Positions 28,101 through 35,832 are shown, counted from the stretch's first letter. The stretch: DNA of 64,000 bases from Methylobacterium terricola (GCF_006151805.1 NZ_VDDA01000010.1:156166-220165), one strand, 5' to 3'. Notes: generated by a model from the letters alone, not told the origin. Numbers and translations are program-made.

Positions 28101-28573
28101 GCCTCCACTCGGACCCCGCCTTCCACGCCCGCCTCTCGGAGGAATTCGAGGGGCCGGGCTCCGGCGGGCGCGTGCGCCCGACCTTCCACCTCGCCCCGCC
28201 CCTCCTCGCCCGGACCCGCCCCGGCGAATCCGAGCCGCGCAAGATCGCTTTCGGGCCGTGGGTGCTGCCGGTGCTGCGCGGGATCGCCGCCCTGAAGATC
28301 CTGCGCGGCCGGCGCTTCGATCCCTTGGCGCTGATCGCCGAGCAGCGGGCGGTGCTCGCGACCTATGAGGCGCAGATCGATGCGGCACTCGCCCTCGTCG
28401 GCCGGGCCGACCCGACGATGTTGCGCGACCTTCTCGGGGCGCCGGAGGCGATCCGCGGCTTCGGCCCGGTCAAGGCCCGGGCGATCGCGGCGTGGCGCAC
28501 GCGCAGCGAAGCGCTGCTGGCGGCGGCCCGGGCGGGGAACGATACAGGAGCGCCGCTGTCGCGGGCGGGGTAG
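25118..28573 (+). CDS. Indolepyruvate ferredoxin oxidoreductase, fused alpha-gamma type
   Basis: This 1151-residue single-chain 2-oxoacid oxidoreductase decarboxylates aryl-pyruvates (from Trp, Phe and Tyr) to aryl-acetyl-CoA, using TPP and iron-sulfur clusters. In order it shows the pyrimidine-binding part (GLVSGYRGSPLGAVDQEL), the TPP-pyrophosphate region (CSGCPHNTSTRVPEGSQA through NLGDGTYFHSGHAA), the cysteine cluster CEGCGDCQAKSNC with CNNDLSCLKGFCP (near residue 630-670), and the gamma domain VAGVGGTGVVTVGALITMAA (about 720). Fused proteins of this length are usual in Rhizobiales. The ATG at 25118 begins MPELDRAYRLDDRFD, the normal family start. An Lrp gene is divergent. Confidence 0.93.
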   Translation: MPELDRAYRLDDRFDRTTGRAYLTGTQALVRLLLAQAAIDRRDGLNTAGLVSGYRGSPLGAVDQELWRAKDRLAAAGIRFQPGINEDLAAAALLGSQRVALDPAATVEGVFGLWYGKGPGVDRSGDALKHGNAYGSSRRGGVLVVAGDDHGCVSSSMSHQSDLALAAWHLPVIHPGSIAEYEAFGLWGFAASRFSGAWVGFKAISEVVEGAASVDLAPLPHFAAPDFTPPPGGLHIRWPDLPSLAIEARALNKLDAVRAFARATPLDRLVVAPERPRLLVVTVGKAHGDAMEAFRLLGYGPDALAAGGVAVLKVGLVHPLDSARIAGLAAGVETVLVIEEKAALVERQLRDGLYDLPGDRRPRILGKRDASGAPLVPDVEELRPSRLAGLLAEALRGLGLAVHEPDAVPAAPASGPLPVRTPYFCSGCPHNTSTRVPEGSQARAGIGCHFMANWMERDTTGIVPMGAEGVDWTGQAPFTRQAHVFQNLGDGTYFHSGHAAIRQAVASGANITYKILYNDAVAMTGGQPVDGVLTVPQITRLVAAEGAARVVVVSDDPDRVARAAARDPLGAGVAVHHRDELDAVQRSLRDTPGVTVLVYDQTCATEARRRRKRGLAAPVARRAVINPLVCEGCGDCQAKSNCLSVVPVETEFGRKRAIDQTGCNNDLSCLKGFCPSFVTLDGATPRRRPGVAVAPEAVAARAAALPEPDTMLGGAPYEILVAGVGGTGVVTVGALITMAAHLEGRGASVLDFMGFAQKGGQVLSFVRLAADPSALHQVRIDRGRADAVLACDLVVAASAEASAVIDPTRTRIVANTHEIPTGTTLRDPHARIDTRMLESLLARRVGAGALRSLDAQAMAARLTGDAQGANVLLLGFAWQCGLVPVSGAALDQAVALNGVAVPGNRLALAWGRLLAADPAFVAAQIAPEAAPAQDLDAVIDRRAEHLAAYQDEAYAARYRARVEAVRQRAGDGLAEAVARSLFRLMAIKDEYEVARLHSDPAFHARLSEEFEGPGSGGRVRPTFHLAPPLLARTRPGESEPRKIAFGPWVLPVLRGIAALKILRGRRFDPLALIAEQRAVLATYEAQIDAALALVGRADPTMLRDLLGAPEAIRGFGPVKARAIAAWRTRSEALLAAARAGNDTGAPLSRAG

Positions 28574-28670
28574 GCCGATGCCGCCGGCCTGCGTCGGACC
28601 GGCGGATTGCGGCGGGGTGACGCCTCGCGTAGGCGGTATCGCACGACTGCCACCGCCACAGGTTGCCCCC

Positions 28671-28886
28671 ATGCGCCGCCGGACCCGTTCCCTCCTCGGG
28701 GCGATCGCGATGATCGCCTTCGTGATCGTCTACGCCCCCCTCGCCATGGCGCTCGCCGACAGCCGCATCGCGGAGACGCCGGCCGTGGTGCAGTCGGTGC
28801 TGTACGCGATCCTCGGCATCGCCTGGATCTTCCCGCTGATGCCGCTGATCCGCTGGATGGAACGGCCCGACCGCGATCCCACCTGA
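28671..28886 (+). CDS. DUF2842 family small membrane protein
   Basis: This 71-residue protein starts MRRRTRSLLGAIAMIAFVIV and has two membrane helices (about 8-28 and 42-60) separated by a short loop, with a charged end (RWMERPDRDPT). This size and layout fit the DUF2842 family of alphaproteobacteria, whose function is unknown. It follows the oxidoreductase gene by about 100 bp on the same strand. I chose the ATG at 28671 because the upstream frame is low-complexity Arg-rich shadow sequence. Confidence 0.75.
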   Translation: MRRRTRSLLGAIAMIAFVIVYAPLAMALADSRIAETPAVVQSVLYAILGIAWIFPLMPLIRWMERPDRDPT

Positions 28887-29091
28887 GCTTTTTTTCCCGG
28901 GGAATCATCCCGGGACTCGCGATGGAGGCCGCGTGGCGCTTGAGCGGGGCCGTAAACCGTATGAGGGTGTGAACCGTCTGGTTAACGCCGGCTTTTCGCC
29001 CAAAATGGCTGCCAGAGACCGGGATGCGGCCCTCCGGCTTCGCGCTCCCGCCCCGTGCACCGATCGAACCTCGCAAGGCAGCCCCAGGCCC

Positions 29092-29457
29092 ATGCGCCAC
29101 GCGCTCGCGCTCTTCCTCCTTCTCGGCCCCCTCGCCGGCGGCGCCCTGGCGCAGGGTGCGCCGCGCTCCGTCGGCGATTGCGAGCGCATCAAGGGCGATC
29201 TCGCCTATAACCAGTGCCTGTCGCTGTTCGGCCCCGCCGCGAAGAGCCTCGCGGCGGCGGCAGCCTCCGCAGCATCGGCGGCGGCGACCGCGATCCCGCG
29301 CCTGCCCGAGCCGCCGGCCCTGGGCGAGGCCGCCGAGCCGGCGCCCCGCGGCCGCCGCGGCTGGACCCGTCGCCTGCGCGGCGGACGGCAGAGCGCGACC
29401 TTCGCGGTCATCAGCGGGGGCGAGCGCCGGCATCACCGCCGCCGGCGCCACCGCTGA
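29092..29457 (+). CDS. Small secreted protein with a two-cysteine motif and a basic tail
   Basis: This 121-residue protein has a clean signal peptide (MRHALALFLLLGPLAGGALA, then QGAPRS). Just after it comes VGDCERIKGDLAYNQCLSLF, with two cysteines 13 residues apart that may form a disulfide. The middle is Ala-rich (KSLAAAAASAASAAA) and the C-terminus is extremely basic, ending GERRHHRRRRHR. I recognise this only as a conserved hypothetical pattern in Rhizobiales. The basic tail could bind anionic polymers such as LPS or nucleic acid in the periplasm, which is speculation. The frame is open 53 codons further upstream without coding character. Confidence 0.65.
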   Translation: MRHALALFLLLGPLAGGALAQGAPRSVGDCERIKGDLAYNQCLSLFGPAAKSLAAAAASAASAAATAIPRLPEPPALGEAAEPAPRGRRGWTRRLRGGRQSATFAVISGGERRHHRRRRHR

Positions 29458-29461
29458 CGCC

Positions 29462-30517
29462 TCACGCCACGTCGAGCCGCCGGAAGCGGTTCCAGGCCAG
29501 GAACGGCACACCCGACAAAAGCGCGCGCAAGGCCGCGTCGCTCTGGAAGCAGCCATTGACCGAGACCCGCGGCAACGCGTGCAGGTGCGCGGCGTGGCCG
29601 GGGAAGAGGTGGCCGGGCCGCGTCGTCACGGCGGTGCGGTAGCCGGCCTCGCGGGCGAGCGCGAAGTCCCGCGCCCCGGCCGAGCCGGGATCGCCGACCG
29701 GGTAGGAGAAATGCTCCGGCACCCGGCCAAGCAAGGCGGCGAGCCGGTCCCGTCCCTCGACGATCTCGCGCCGGGCGAACGCCTCGTCGTGCTTGGCGAG
29801 CATCGGGTGCGACAGGGTGTGGGCGGCGAGCGTCACCGCCTCGTCGCGGGCGAGCTCCCGCAGCTCGGGAGCCGACAGGCACAATTCGCCGGCGATCCGC
29901 TCCGCCGCGAGTCCCGCCTCGAGGCAGAGCCGCAGGGTCGCGGCGCGTAAGCTCTCCTCCGGCCCGGCCCGCAGGGCGCGGTAGGCTTCCGCGAAGGCGG
30001 CCGATTTCTGGGCATCGCCGACGGCGGCGAGGTCGAGCCCGACCTCCGGCAGGCGCACCCGGTCGAGGGCGCCAATCGCCCGTTCGAGCTCGATCCACCA
30101 CAGCCGCCCGGTCCCGGCGGCGAAATCGTGGGTGACGAACAGGGTCCAGGGCGCGCCGTGGCGGTGCAGGACCGGGGCCGCGTGCTCGAGGTTGTCGCGG
30201 TAGCCGTCATCGAAGGTCAGCACCGCGAAGGGCGGTCCGTCCTCGCCGAGGAGCCGCGGCACATCGGACAGCGCAACGATCGCGAAGCCGCGCGCCCGCA
30301 GGGCGGTCAGCGTGCGGTCGAGGAAGGCCGGGGTGATCGCGAGCAGGCGGTTCGGCGCGTAGGCGCCCGGCGGCGGCTCGTCCGGCCGGACGTGGTGGAA
30401 GGTCAGGATCACGCCGCGGCCGCGGGCAACCGGCGCGAGCCAGCGGTCGGACCCCGTGGCCGCGATGGCGGCGAAGCCGGCATGGAACAGGCGGTGGCGA
30501 GCGGTGGCGGAGAGCAT
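29462..30517 (-). CDS. Polysaccharide deacetylase (NodB homology domain)
   Basis: This 351-residue protein is probably a carbohydrate esterase family 4 enzyme that removes acetyl groups from an N-acetylated glycan. The NodB motifs are present: VLTFDDGYRDN (Asp103 and Asp104, catalytic base and metal ligand), AAHTLSHPML (His233 and His237, metal ligands) and FSYPVGDPGS. The opening VILTFHHVRPDEPP is typical of the xylanase/chitin-deacetylase branch. No signal peptide is evident. It is divergent from a CelD-like acetyltransferase gene across 114 bp, a pairing that suggests exopolysaccharide or lipid-linked glycan modification. Confidence 0.88.
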   Translation of the reverse strand: MLSATARHRLFHAGFAAIAATGSDRWLAPVARGRGVILTFHHVRPDEPPPGAYAPNRLLAITPAFLDRTLTALRARGFAIVALSDVPRLLGEDGPPFAVLTFDDGYRDNLEHAAPVLHRHGAPWTLFVTHDFAAGTGRLWWIELERAIGALDRVRLPEVGLDLAAVGDAQKSAAFAEAYRALRAGPEESLRAATLRLCLEAGLAAERIAGELCLSAPELRELARDEAVTLAAHTLSHPMLAKHDEAFARREIVEGRDRLAALLGRVPEHFSYPVGDPGSAGARDFALAREAGYRTAVTTRPGHLFPGHAAHLHALPRVSVNGCFQSDAALRALLSGVPFLAWNRFRRLDVA

Positions 30518-30631
30518 GACCGCATCCTCACCACGGTCGGCGAAAGCTTCGTTACGCCGTTTGCGGATTCTGCACGCTTGCCCGGTACCTCATGGGAAGG
30601 CCATGCGAGGGCGGGGCGCGAGGGCGGGGCG

Positions 30632-31813
30632 ATGGGCGGGAGCGTGCAACTCGCGGCGGACGGGGCGGCGGCCGAGTCCGCGCCGGCGGTCGGGCTGAGG
30701 CCGGAGATCTTCTCGAGCCTCGCAGCGGCGGAAGGTCCGTGGCGCGCCCTCGAAGCGCTGCCCGGCGTCGTGATGACGCCCTACCAGCGCTTCGACTGGG
30801 TGAACGCCTTCGCCGCGGCCCTGCCCGGCAATGCCCGCCCCTGCCCGGTGCTGCTGCGCGACGCCGACGGCCGGCCCCGGGCGCTGCTGCCGCTGGCGGT
30901 GAAGCGCGAAGCCGGCATCCGGGTCGCCCGGGTGATCGGCGGCCGCCACGCGAACTACCACATGCCGGTCTTCGCCGGCCCCGACGCCGCCGCCCTGCCG
31001 GGCGCGGCCTACCGTCAGGCCCTGGCGCAAGGAGGGCGCCGCGCCGGGATCGACGTGATCCACCTCGTCGACCAGCCGCGCCTGTGGAACGGAGTGGCGA
31101 ACCCGCTGGCGGAAGGCCCGGCCTCGCCGAGCGACGGCTACGGCCTGGCGCTCGCGGCCGATCCGGACGCGGTGCTCAAGCGCGTCATGAGCGGTGATGC
31201 GCGACGCAAGCTGCGCCAGAAGGAGAAGTGGCTGGTTGCCGCCCATGGCCCGGTGGAGCACCACGTCGCGGGCGACGCCGCGGAGGGCGAGGCGATCCTC
31301 GCCGCCTACCTCGCCCAGAAGGCGGAGCGCTTCGCCCAGCTCGGGATCAGCGATCCCTTCGCCGACCCGTCGGCGCGGCGCTTCCTCGCCGAGGCGCACC
31401 GGGCCGGCGCCCTGGAGCTGCATTCCTTGCGCACGCAGGCCGGGCGCGTCCTCGCGACCTTCGTGGGCGCCGTCGATGCGCACCGCTTCAGCGGCATGCT
31501 GACCTCGTTCGATCCCGATCCCGCGCTCGCCCGGTTCAGCCCCGGCGACCTGCTGCTCCAGTCACTGATCCGCGACCAGGCGCTCAGGGGCCGCACCGCC
31601 CTCGACCTCGGCGTCGGCGAGGCGCGCTACAAGGCCAGCGTCTGCGACGAGACCATCGGCCTCGTCGACGCGGTGCTGCCGGTGAGCCTGCGCGGCCGGG
31701 CCTTCGGGCTCGCCGCGGAGGCGGGCGGGCGCCTGAAGCGGCGGATCAAGCGTGATCCGCGGCTCTGGGCGCTGGTCGGGCGGGTGCGCAAGGCGATGGC
31801 GAGGTCGGCCTGA
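30632..31813 (+). CDS. GNAT family N-acetyltransferase, CelD/BcsL-like
   Basis: This 393-residue protein has the long two-lobed GNAT fold (Acetyltransf_6/CelD type) often found in exopolysaccharide clusters. Visible segments are TPYQRFDWVNAFAAALPG, PLAVKREAGIRVARVIGG, GDARRKLRQKEKWL, FFDP-like ISDPFADPSARRFLAEAH and the GNAT core ATFVGAVDAHRFSGML, followed by LDLGVGEARYKASVCDE. The ATG at 30632 is the likely start. The frame is open upstream, but only through the divergent deacetylase gene. It may acylate a sugar or a cell-wall amine. The adjacent deacetylase points to the same glycan. Confidence 0.8.
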   Translation: MGGSVQLAADGAAAESAPAVGLRPEIFSSLAAAEGPWRALEALPGVVMTPYQRFDWVNAFAAALPGNARPCPVLLRDADGRPRALLPLAVKREAGIRVARVIGGRHANYHMPVFAGPDAAALPGAAYRQALAQGGRRAGIDVIHLVDQPRLWNGVANPLAEGPASPSDGYGLALAADPDAVLKRVMSGDARRKLRQKEKWLVAAHGPVEHHVAGDAAEGEAILAAYLAQKAERFAQLGISDPFADPSARRFLAEAHRAGALELHSLRTQAGRVLATFVGAVDAHRFSGMLTSFDPDPALARFSPGDLLLQSLIRDQALRGRTALDLGVGEARYKASVCDETIGLVDAVLPVSLRGRAFGLAAEAGGRLKRRIKRDPRLWALVGRVRKAMARSA

Positions 31814-31817
31814 GGGC

Positions 31818-32882
31818 TCAGGCGGTCGGCCCCGACACCCCCGCCTGGGCGAAGGTCGCCATCTCCCGGTGGCAGGCCACCGCCGCCTTGACGACCCCGA
31901 GCGCGAGGGCCGCGCCGCTGCCCTCGCCAAGGCGAAGCCCGAGGTCGAGGAGCGGGCGCAAGCCCAGGCGCTCCAGCACCGCGGCGTGATCGCCCTCCGC
32001 CGAGACGTGGCCGGCGAGGCAGTGGTCCAGCGCCCGCGGATCGATGGCGTGAAGCAGGGACGCCGCGGCGGTCGAGACGTAGCCGTCGATCACCACCGGG
32101 ACCCGCTGCAGCCGCGCGGCCAGGATCGCACCGGCCATGGCGGCGATCTCGCGGCCGCCGAGGCGGGCCATCACGGCGAGCGGATCGTCGAGATGGCCCT
32201 GGTGGCAGGCGAGCGCCGCCTCCACCGCGGCGACCTTGCGGGCATGGCCGGCCTCGTCGATGCCGGTGCCGCGGCCGACCCACCGGGCCGGCTCGCCGCC
32301 ATAGAGCGCGGCGTAGATCGCCGCCGCCACCGTGGTGTTGCCGATTCCCATCTCGCCGACGGCAAGGCCGTCGGTCCCGGCCGCCACGGCCTCCATGCCG
32401 AACGCCATGGTGGCGACGCAGGCCTTCTGGGTCATCGCCGGCTCGACCGTGATGTCGCCGGTCGGCATGTCGAGGGCGAGATCGAACACCTTGAAGCCGA
32501 GGCCGTAGGCGGCGCAGATCTGGTTGATCGCCGCGCCCCCGGCGGCGAAATTGTCGAGCATCTGGCGGTTGACCGCCGACGGATAGGCTGAGACGCCCCG
32601 CTCCGCGACGCCGTGGCTGCCGGCGAAGACGCAGACCAGCGGCCGGTCGAGGCTCGGCGGCGCCTTGCCCTGCCAGGCGGCCATCCAGGCGGCGAGGAAT
32701 TCGAGCCGGCCGAGGCTGCCGGCGGGCTTGGTCAGCAGCGAGTCCCGGGCCGAGACCTCGGCGGCGGCGGCCTCGTCCGGCCCCGGCATGGTGGCGATCA
32801 GGCGGCGGATGTCGTCGAACGGCGTGGCGTCGGCCGGGATGCCGGCGGTCGGCGAGGGGGCGTCGGTGGGGATGTCGGCCAT
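31818..32882 (-). CDS. cobT: Nicotinate-nucleotide:dimethylbenzimidazole phosphoribosyltransferase
   Basis: CobT (called CobU in the Pseudomonas naming) makes alpha-ribazole phosphate for the lower ligand of cobalamin. The 354-residue protein contains LTKPAGSLGRLE, VFAGSHGVAERGVSAYP, GIGNTTVAAAIYAAL, VVIDGYVSTAAASLLH and GEGSGAALALGVVKAA, the last with the catalytic Glu. The ATG at 32882 (MADIPTDAPSP) is preferred over 32906. It is divergent from cobS, the next enzyme in the pathway. No cobalamin riboswitch was found in the 124-bp spacer. Confidence 0.94.
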   Translation of the reverse strand: MADIPTDAPSPTAGIPADATPFDDIRRLIATMPGPDEAAAAEVSARDSLLTKPAGSLGRLEFLAAWMAAWQGKAPPSLDRPLVCVFAGSHGVAERGVSAYPSAVNRQMLDNFAAGGAAINQICAAYGLGFKVFDLALDMPTGDITVEPAMTQKACVATMAFGMEAVAAGTDGLAVGEMGIGNTTVAAAIYAALYGGEPARWVGRGTGIDEAGHARKVAAVEAALACHQGHLDDPLAVMARLGGREIAAMAGAILAARLQRVPVVIDGYVSTAAASLLHAIDPRALDHCLAGHVSAEGDHAAVLERLGLRPLLDLGLRLGEGSGAALALGVVKAAVACHREMATFAQAGVSGPTA

Positions 32883-33006
32883 GGCGAGCGTGTCCTGCGG
32901 GGGCAACCCCGCATGCGGGGCTATCGTGCCGCGAGCAGATACAGCAAAATGGCCGGACGGGGCGACTCCGTGCTCGCAGGTCGATGGCGTCGGGATATCG
33001 TGAGTG

Positions 33007-33879
33007 ATGGCGGCTGAGACGAGCGCCGGGCCGGGCCGCGCCGACCCTGACCCCGACGACGCGTTCGAGCCGCCCCCGCCGCGTTCCGGGCCGTGGCCGC
33101 CGCTCGCCGATCTCGCCGCCTGCCTGCGCTTCTACAGCCGCCTGCCGGTGCCGGCGCTGCCGGGCGAGACCGACCGTCACGCCGCGCCCGACTTCCGCAC
33201 CGTGCCCCGGATGCTACCGCTGGCCGGCCTGGTGATCGGGCTCCCCGGCGCCGTGGCGCTGGCCTCCGCCCTGGCGCTCGGCCTCGGGCCGTTCCTCGCC
33301 GCGACCCTGGCGCTGACCTTCGCCACCCTGGCCACCGGGGCGCTGCACGAGGACGGGCTCGCCGACGTCGCGGATGGGTTCGGCGGTGGGCTGACGGCCG
33401 CCCGGCGCCTCGAGATCATGCGCGACAGCCGCATCGGCGCCTACGGGGCCGCCGCCTTGATCCTGTCCTACGCCCTGCGCATCGGCGCCCTGGCGACCTT
33501 GGCCGACCGGCTCGGCTGGCGCGTCGCCGTGGTGTTCCTCGCTGCCGCTGCCCTGTCGCGCACCGCCGCCCTGTGGCCGCTCTGCCGGCTGCCGCCTGCC
33601 CGTCCGGACGGCGCCGCCCACGCGGTCGGCCGGCCGACGGGCCGGACCCACGCCACCGCGTGGGTCCTCTGCCTCGCCGTGCTGGCCCTCGCCGGCCTCC
33701 TCGGCCTGCCCTGGCTCGGCCTGTGCCTCGCCGGCCTCCTCGCCTTCGTGGCCGCCTGGACGCTCACCCGGATGGCCGCCCGCCTCGTCGGCGGCCAGAC
33801 CGGCGACGTGATCGGGGCGAGCCAGCAGATGGCCGAGATCGCCGCCCTCCTCGCCCTCGTGATCGCGATTCCCGCCTGA
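33007..33879 (+). CDS. cobS: Adenosylcobinamide-GDP ribazoletransferase (cobalamin synthase)
   Basis: CobS (CobV) joins adenosylcobinamide-GDP and alpha-ribazole to complete cobalamin, in the inner membrane. The 290-residue protein has FYSRLPVPALPG, the catalytic acidic motif GALHEDGLADVADGFGGG, MRDSRIGAYGAAAL, and membrane helices throughout, including near the C-terminus (GQTGDVIGASQQMAEIAALL). A GTG one codon upstream at 33004 is an alternative start. The Pro/Asp-rich first 25 residues are extra. Its TGA overlaps the ATG of the downstream DUF1289 gene (TGATG), so they form an operon. Confidence 0.95.
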   Translation: MAAETSAGPGRADPDPDDAFEPPPPRSGPWPPLADLAACLRFYSRLPVPALPGETDRHAAPDFRTVPRMLPLAGLVIGLPGAVALASALALGLGPFLAATLALTFATLATGALHEDGLADVADGFGGGLTAARRLEIMRDSRIGAYGAAALILSYALRIGALATLADRLGWRVAVVFLAAAALSRTAALWPLCRLPPARPDGAAHAVGRPTGRTHATAWVLCLAVLALAGLLGLPWLGLCLAGLLAFVAAWTLTRMAARLVGGQTGDVIGASQQMAEIAALLALVIAIPA

Positions 33880-34106
33880 TGCCCGTCTCGTCTCCCCGTC
33901 CGTCCAGTCCCTGCATCCGCCTCTGCGTCCTCGATCCCGCCACCGGCCTGTGCGAGGGCTGCGGCCGTACCGGCGACGAGATCGGCGCCTGGGGCTCCCT
34001 GTCCGAGGCCGAGCGGCTGCGGATCATGGCGATCCTGCCAGGCCGCCTCGCCGCCGCCGCATCCGGGCCGGTGGCGATGCCGGACCCGGCCGCCGCCCTG
34101 GCCTGA
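33879..34106 (+). CDS. DUF1289 domain small cysteine protein
   Basis: This 75-residue protein begins MPVSSPRPSSPCIRLCVLD and contains four cysteines arranged CIRLC-N9-CEGC followed by GRTGDEIGAWGSLSEAERLRI. This is the DUF1289 pattern, thought to bind a metal or iron-sulfur cluster, with no proven role. It overlaps the cobS stop and ends 3 bp before the aspartic protease GTG, so all three are translated from one mRNA. The frame is open further upstream inside cobS, but the overlap start is far more natural. Confidence 0.85.
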   Translation: MPVSSPRPSSPCIRLCVLDPATGLCEGCGRTGDEIGAWGSLSEAERLRIMAILPGRLAAAASGPVAMPDPAAALA

Positions 34107-34109
34107 CCG

Positions 34110-34808
34110 GTGCCGGGCGCCGTCGGCATCGGGTTCCTGCTCCTCGCCTGCGCCGCCGCCTGGGCGCATCTCGGCGGGCGCGAGGTCGCGGGCCTGCGGC
34201 CCGACGAGGCCGCCGGCCTCGCCGGCCTCGTCGCCGTTGCCCTGCTGGTGCTGAACGGCGTCGGTCACCGGTTCCGGTCGGGTTTCGGGGAGGGGCTGCT
34301 CGCGCTGCTGGTCTGGGGCCTGATCGGTGCCGGGGGCGCCGTGCTCTACGTCCATCGCGACCAGGCGCGGGACATGGCGTTCCGGACGCTGGCCGAGATG
34401 AACCCGGGCCAGCCGGTCTCCCGGACCGGCGACGAGGTGGTGATCGCCCGCCGGGTCGATGGCGGCTTCACCGTGCAGGCCAAGGTCAACGGCCGGGTCG
34501 AGGCGTTCGTCTTCGATACCGGCGCGAGCGCCGTGGTGCTCACTGCCGAGAGCGCCGCGGCGCTCGGCATCCGCCCGAGCGCCGCGGCCTACCGGGTCCA
34601 GGTCCAGACCGCCAACGGCCGCACCGCGGCGGCGCCGGTGGTGCTCGACTCGGTGGCGGTCGGCCCGATCAGCGAGACCCGGGTGGCCGCCCTGGTGACG
34701 CGGCCGGGCGCCTTGAGCGTCAACCTGCTCGGAATGAGCTTCCTGGAGCGGCTGGCCTCGTACGAGGTGCGGGGAAGCCGGCTGATCCTGCGCGGGGCGC
34801 GGGGGTGA
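34110..34808 (+). CDS. Membrane-anchored retropepsin-like aspartic protease (TIGR02281 type)
   Basis: This 232-residue protein has two or three N-terminal membrane helices (residues 5-20, 36-50 and 62-82) and a C-terminal single-domain aspartic protease, with FVFDTGASAVVLT (catalytic Asp136) and a flap-like TANGRTAAAPVVLDSVAVG. The end VNLLGMSFLERLASYEVRG is the family signature. Such clan AA proteases act as dimers. The likely site of action is the periplasmic face of the inner membrane. It starts with GTG 3 bp after the DUF1289 stop. The substrate is unknown. Confidence 0.87.
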   Translation: MPGAVGIGFLLLACAAAWAHLGGREVAGLRPDEAAGLAGLVAVALLVLNGVGHRFRSGFGEGLLALLVWGLIGAGGAVLYVHRDQARDMAFRTLAEMNPGQPVSRTGDEVVIARRVDGGFTVQAKVNGRVEAFVFDTGASAVVLTAESAAALGIRPSAAAYRVQVQTANGRTAAAPVVLDSVAVGPISETRVAALVTRPGALSVNLLGMSFLERLASYEVRGSRLILRGARG

Positions 34809-34901
34809 CGGCCCCTCATCGACGCCCTCCCGATCATGCCGGGGCTCGACGACGTCGAGAACCCGGGACGACGAGAGTGTCAGGACTGCCGGAGCGCCCC
34901 G

Positions 34902-35777
34902 CTACACCCGCTTCTCGAAGAAGAAATCCGGATACGGATCGTCGTTGAAGCGCTCGATCTCGACCCATCCGGTGCGGCGGTAGAGCTGCAGCGCCTCGGT
35001 GAGCGCGCTGTTCGAATCCAGCTGCAGGGTCGTGATCGCGAGATCCCGCGCCGCATCTTCCGCCGCACGCATCAGCCGCCGGGCAAGGCCGAGGCCGCGG
35101 GCGGAGGGGCAGACCCAGAGGCGCTTGATCTCGGCCACCTCGCCGCCCTTCCCCTTCAGGCCGACGCATCCGATCGGCATCCCGTCCGACAGCGCGACCA
35201 GGAAGGCGCCGCGCGGCCGCATCATGTCGGCGGCCTCCGGATCGCGGGAGAGCGCGACGTCGAACCCGGTCGCGAGCCGCCGCCCGAGTTCGGCGTAATA
35301 CGCGGTCAGACAGGAGACGGCCGTTGCGGCGCGCGGGTCGCATTCCTCGATCGCGATCCGCTCGCGGCCGAGCGCCGTGGCGACGAGGTCCATGGCGCGC
35401 AACAGCTCCTCGGCGCGCGGGAAGCGCTCGACCAGGGACGCGGCCTGTGCGTTCGACAGGGCCTCGTAGGCGACAAACTCCTTGCGGCCAGCCTCGGTCA
35501 GAGCGGCGACCCGGCGGCGCGCATCGGAGGGGTGAGGCAGCGTCACAACCAGCCCCTCCTCCTCCAGGCCGCGCAGGAGCCGGCTCAACAATCCGGAATC
35601 GAGCCCGAGATAGTCGCGCAGGGCGCCGACATCGCCGCGCCCATGCCCGATGCCGTTGAGCACCCGGGCCGCCCCGAGGGGACGGCCGCGGCCGAGGAAC
35701 GAGGTATCGAGAGCCCCGACCTCGGCGGTCACGGCCCGGTTGAAGCGGCGGATGCGGGATACGGCGTCGTGGAGCAT
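34902..35777 (-). CDS. MarR-GNAT fusion: regulator plus acetyltransferase
   Basis: This 291-residue two-domain protein has residues 1 to about 145 as a MarR winged helix (GALRDYLGLDSGLLSRLLRG, then LEEEGLVVTLPHPSDARRRV) and 155-291 as a GNAT acetyltransferase with the acetyl-CoA loop AEIKRLWVCPSARGLGLARR and LYRRTGWVEIERFNDDPYPD. The combination is a recognised family in which the enzyme's ligand may control DNA binding. A perfect palindrome lies 4-19 nt upstream of the start codon, listed separately, so it probably regulates itself. No obvious target gene is divergent. Nothing is fixed about the acetyl acceptor. Confidence 0.9.
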   Translation of the reverse strand: MLHDAVSRIRRFNRAVTAEVGALDTSFLGRGRPLGAARVLNGIGHGRGDVGALRDYLGLDSGLLSRLLRGLEEEGLVVTLPHPSDARRRVAALTEAGRKEFVAYEALSNAQAASLVERFPRAEELLRAMDLVATALGRERIAIEECDPRAATAVSCLTAYYAELGRRLATGFDVALSRDPEAADMMRPRGAFLVALSDGMPIGCVGLKGKGGEVAEIKRLWVCPSARGLGLARRLMRAAEDAARDLAITTLQLDSNSALTEALQLYRRTGWVEIERFNDDPYPDFFFEKRV

Positions 35778-35780
35778 ATG

Positions 35781-35796
35781 TCTGACCTAAGTCAGA
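35781..35796. promoter_or_regulatory. Perfect palindrome before the MarR-GNAT gene
   Basis: TCTGAC-CTAA-GTCAGA (35781-35796) is a 6+4+6 inverted repeat ending 4 nt before the ATG at 35777. Its position and size fit a MarR operator that would block the promoter or the start region. Confidence 0.65.
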
Positions 35797-35832
35797 TAAA
35801 TCGCGCCGTCAATCGCCCTTGCTCCACCCACG

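Noticed and set aside
24860..28672. Long minus-strand frame (1270 codons) opposite the indolepyruvate oxidoreductase gene
   Set aside because: Its only recognisable part is out-of-frame Lrp sequence at the end. The plus-strand gene has full family motifs.
28887..28920. Terminator after the DUF2842 gene
   Set aside because: A run of T precedes the stem TCCCGGG/CCCGGGA instead of following it, so the order is wrong for plus-strand termination.
32883..33006. Cobalamin riboswitch in the cobT-cobS spacer
   Set aside because: No B12 box or multi-stem layout was seen, and the spacer is too short for a full element plus expression platform.
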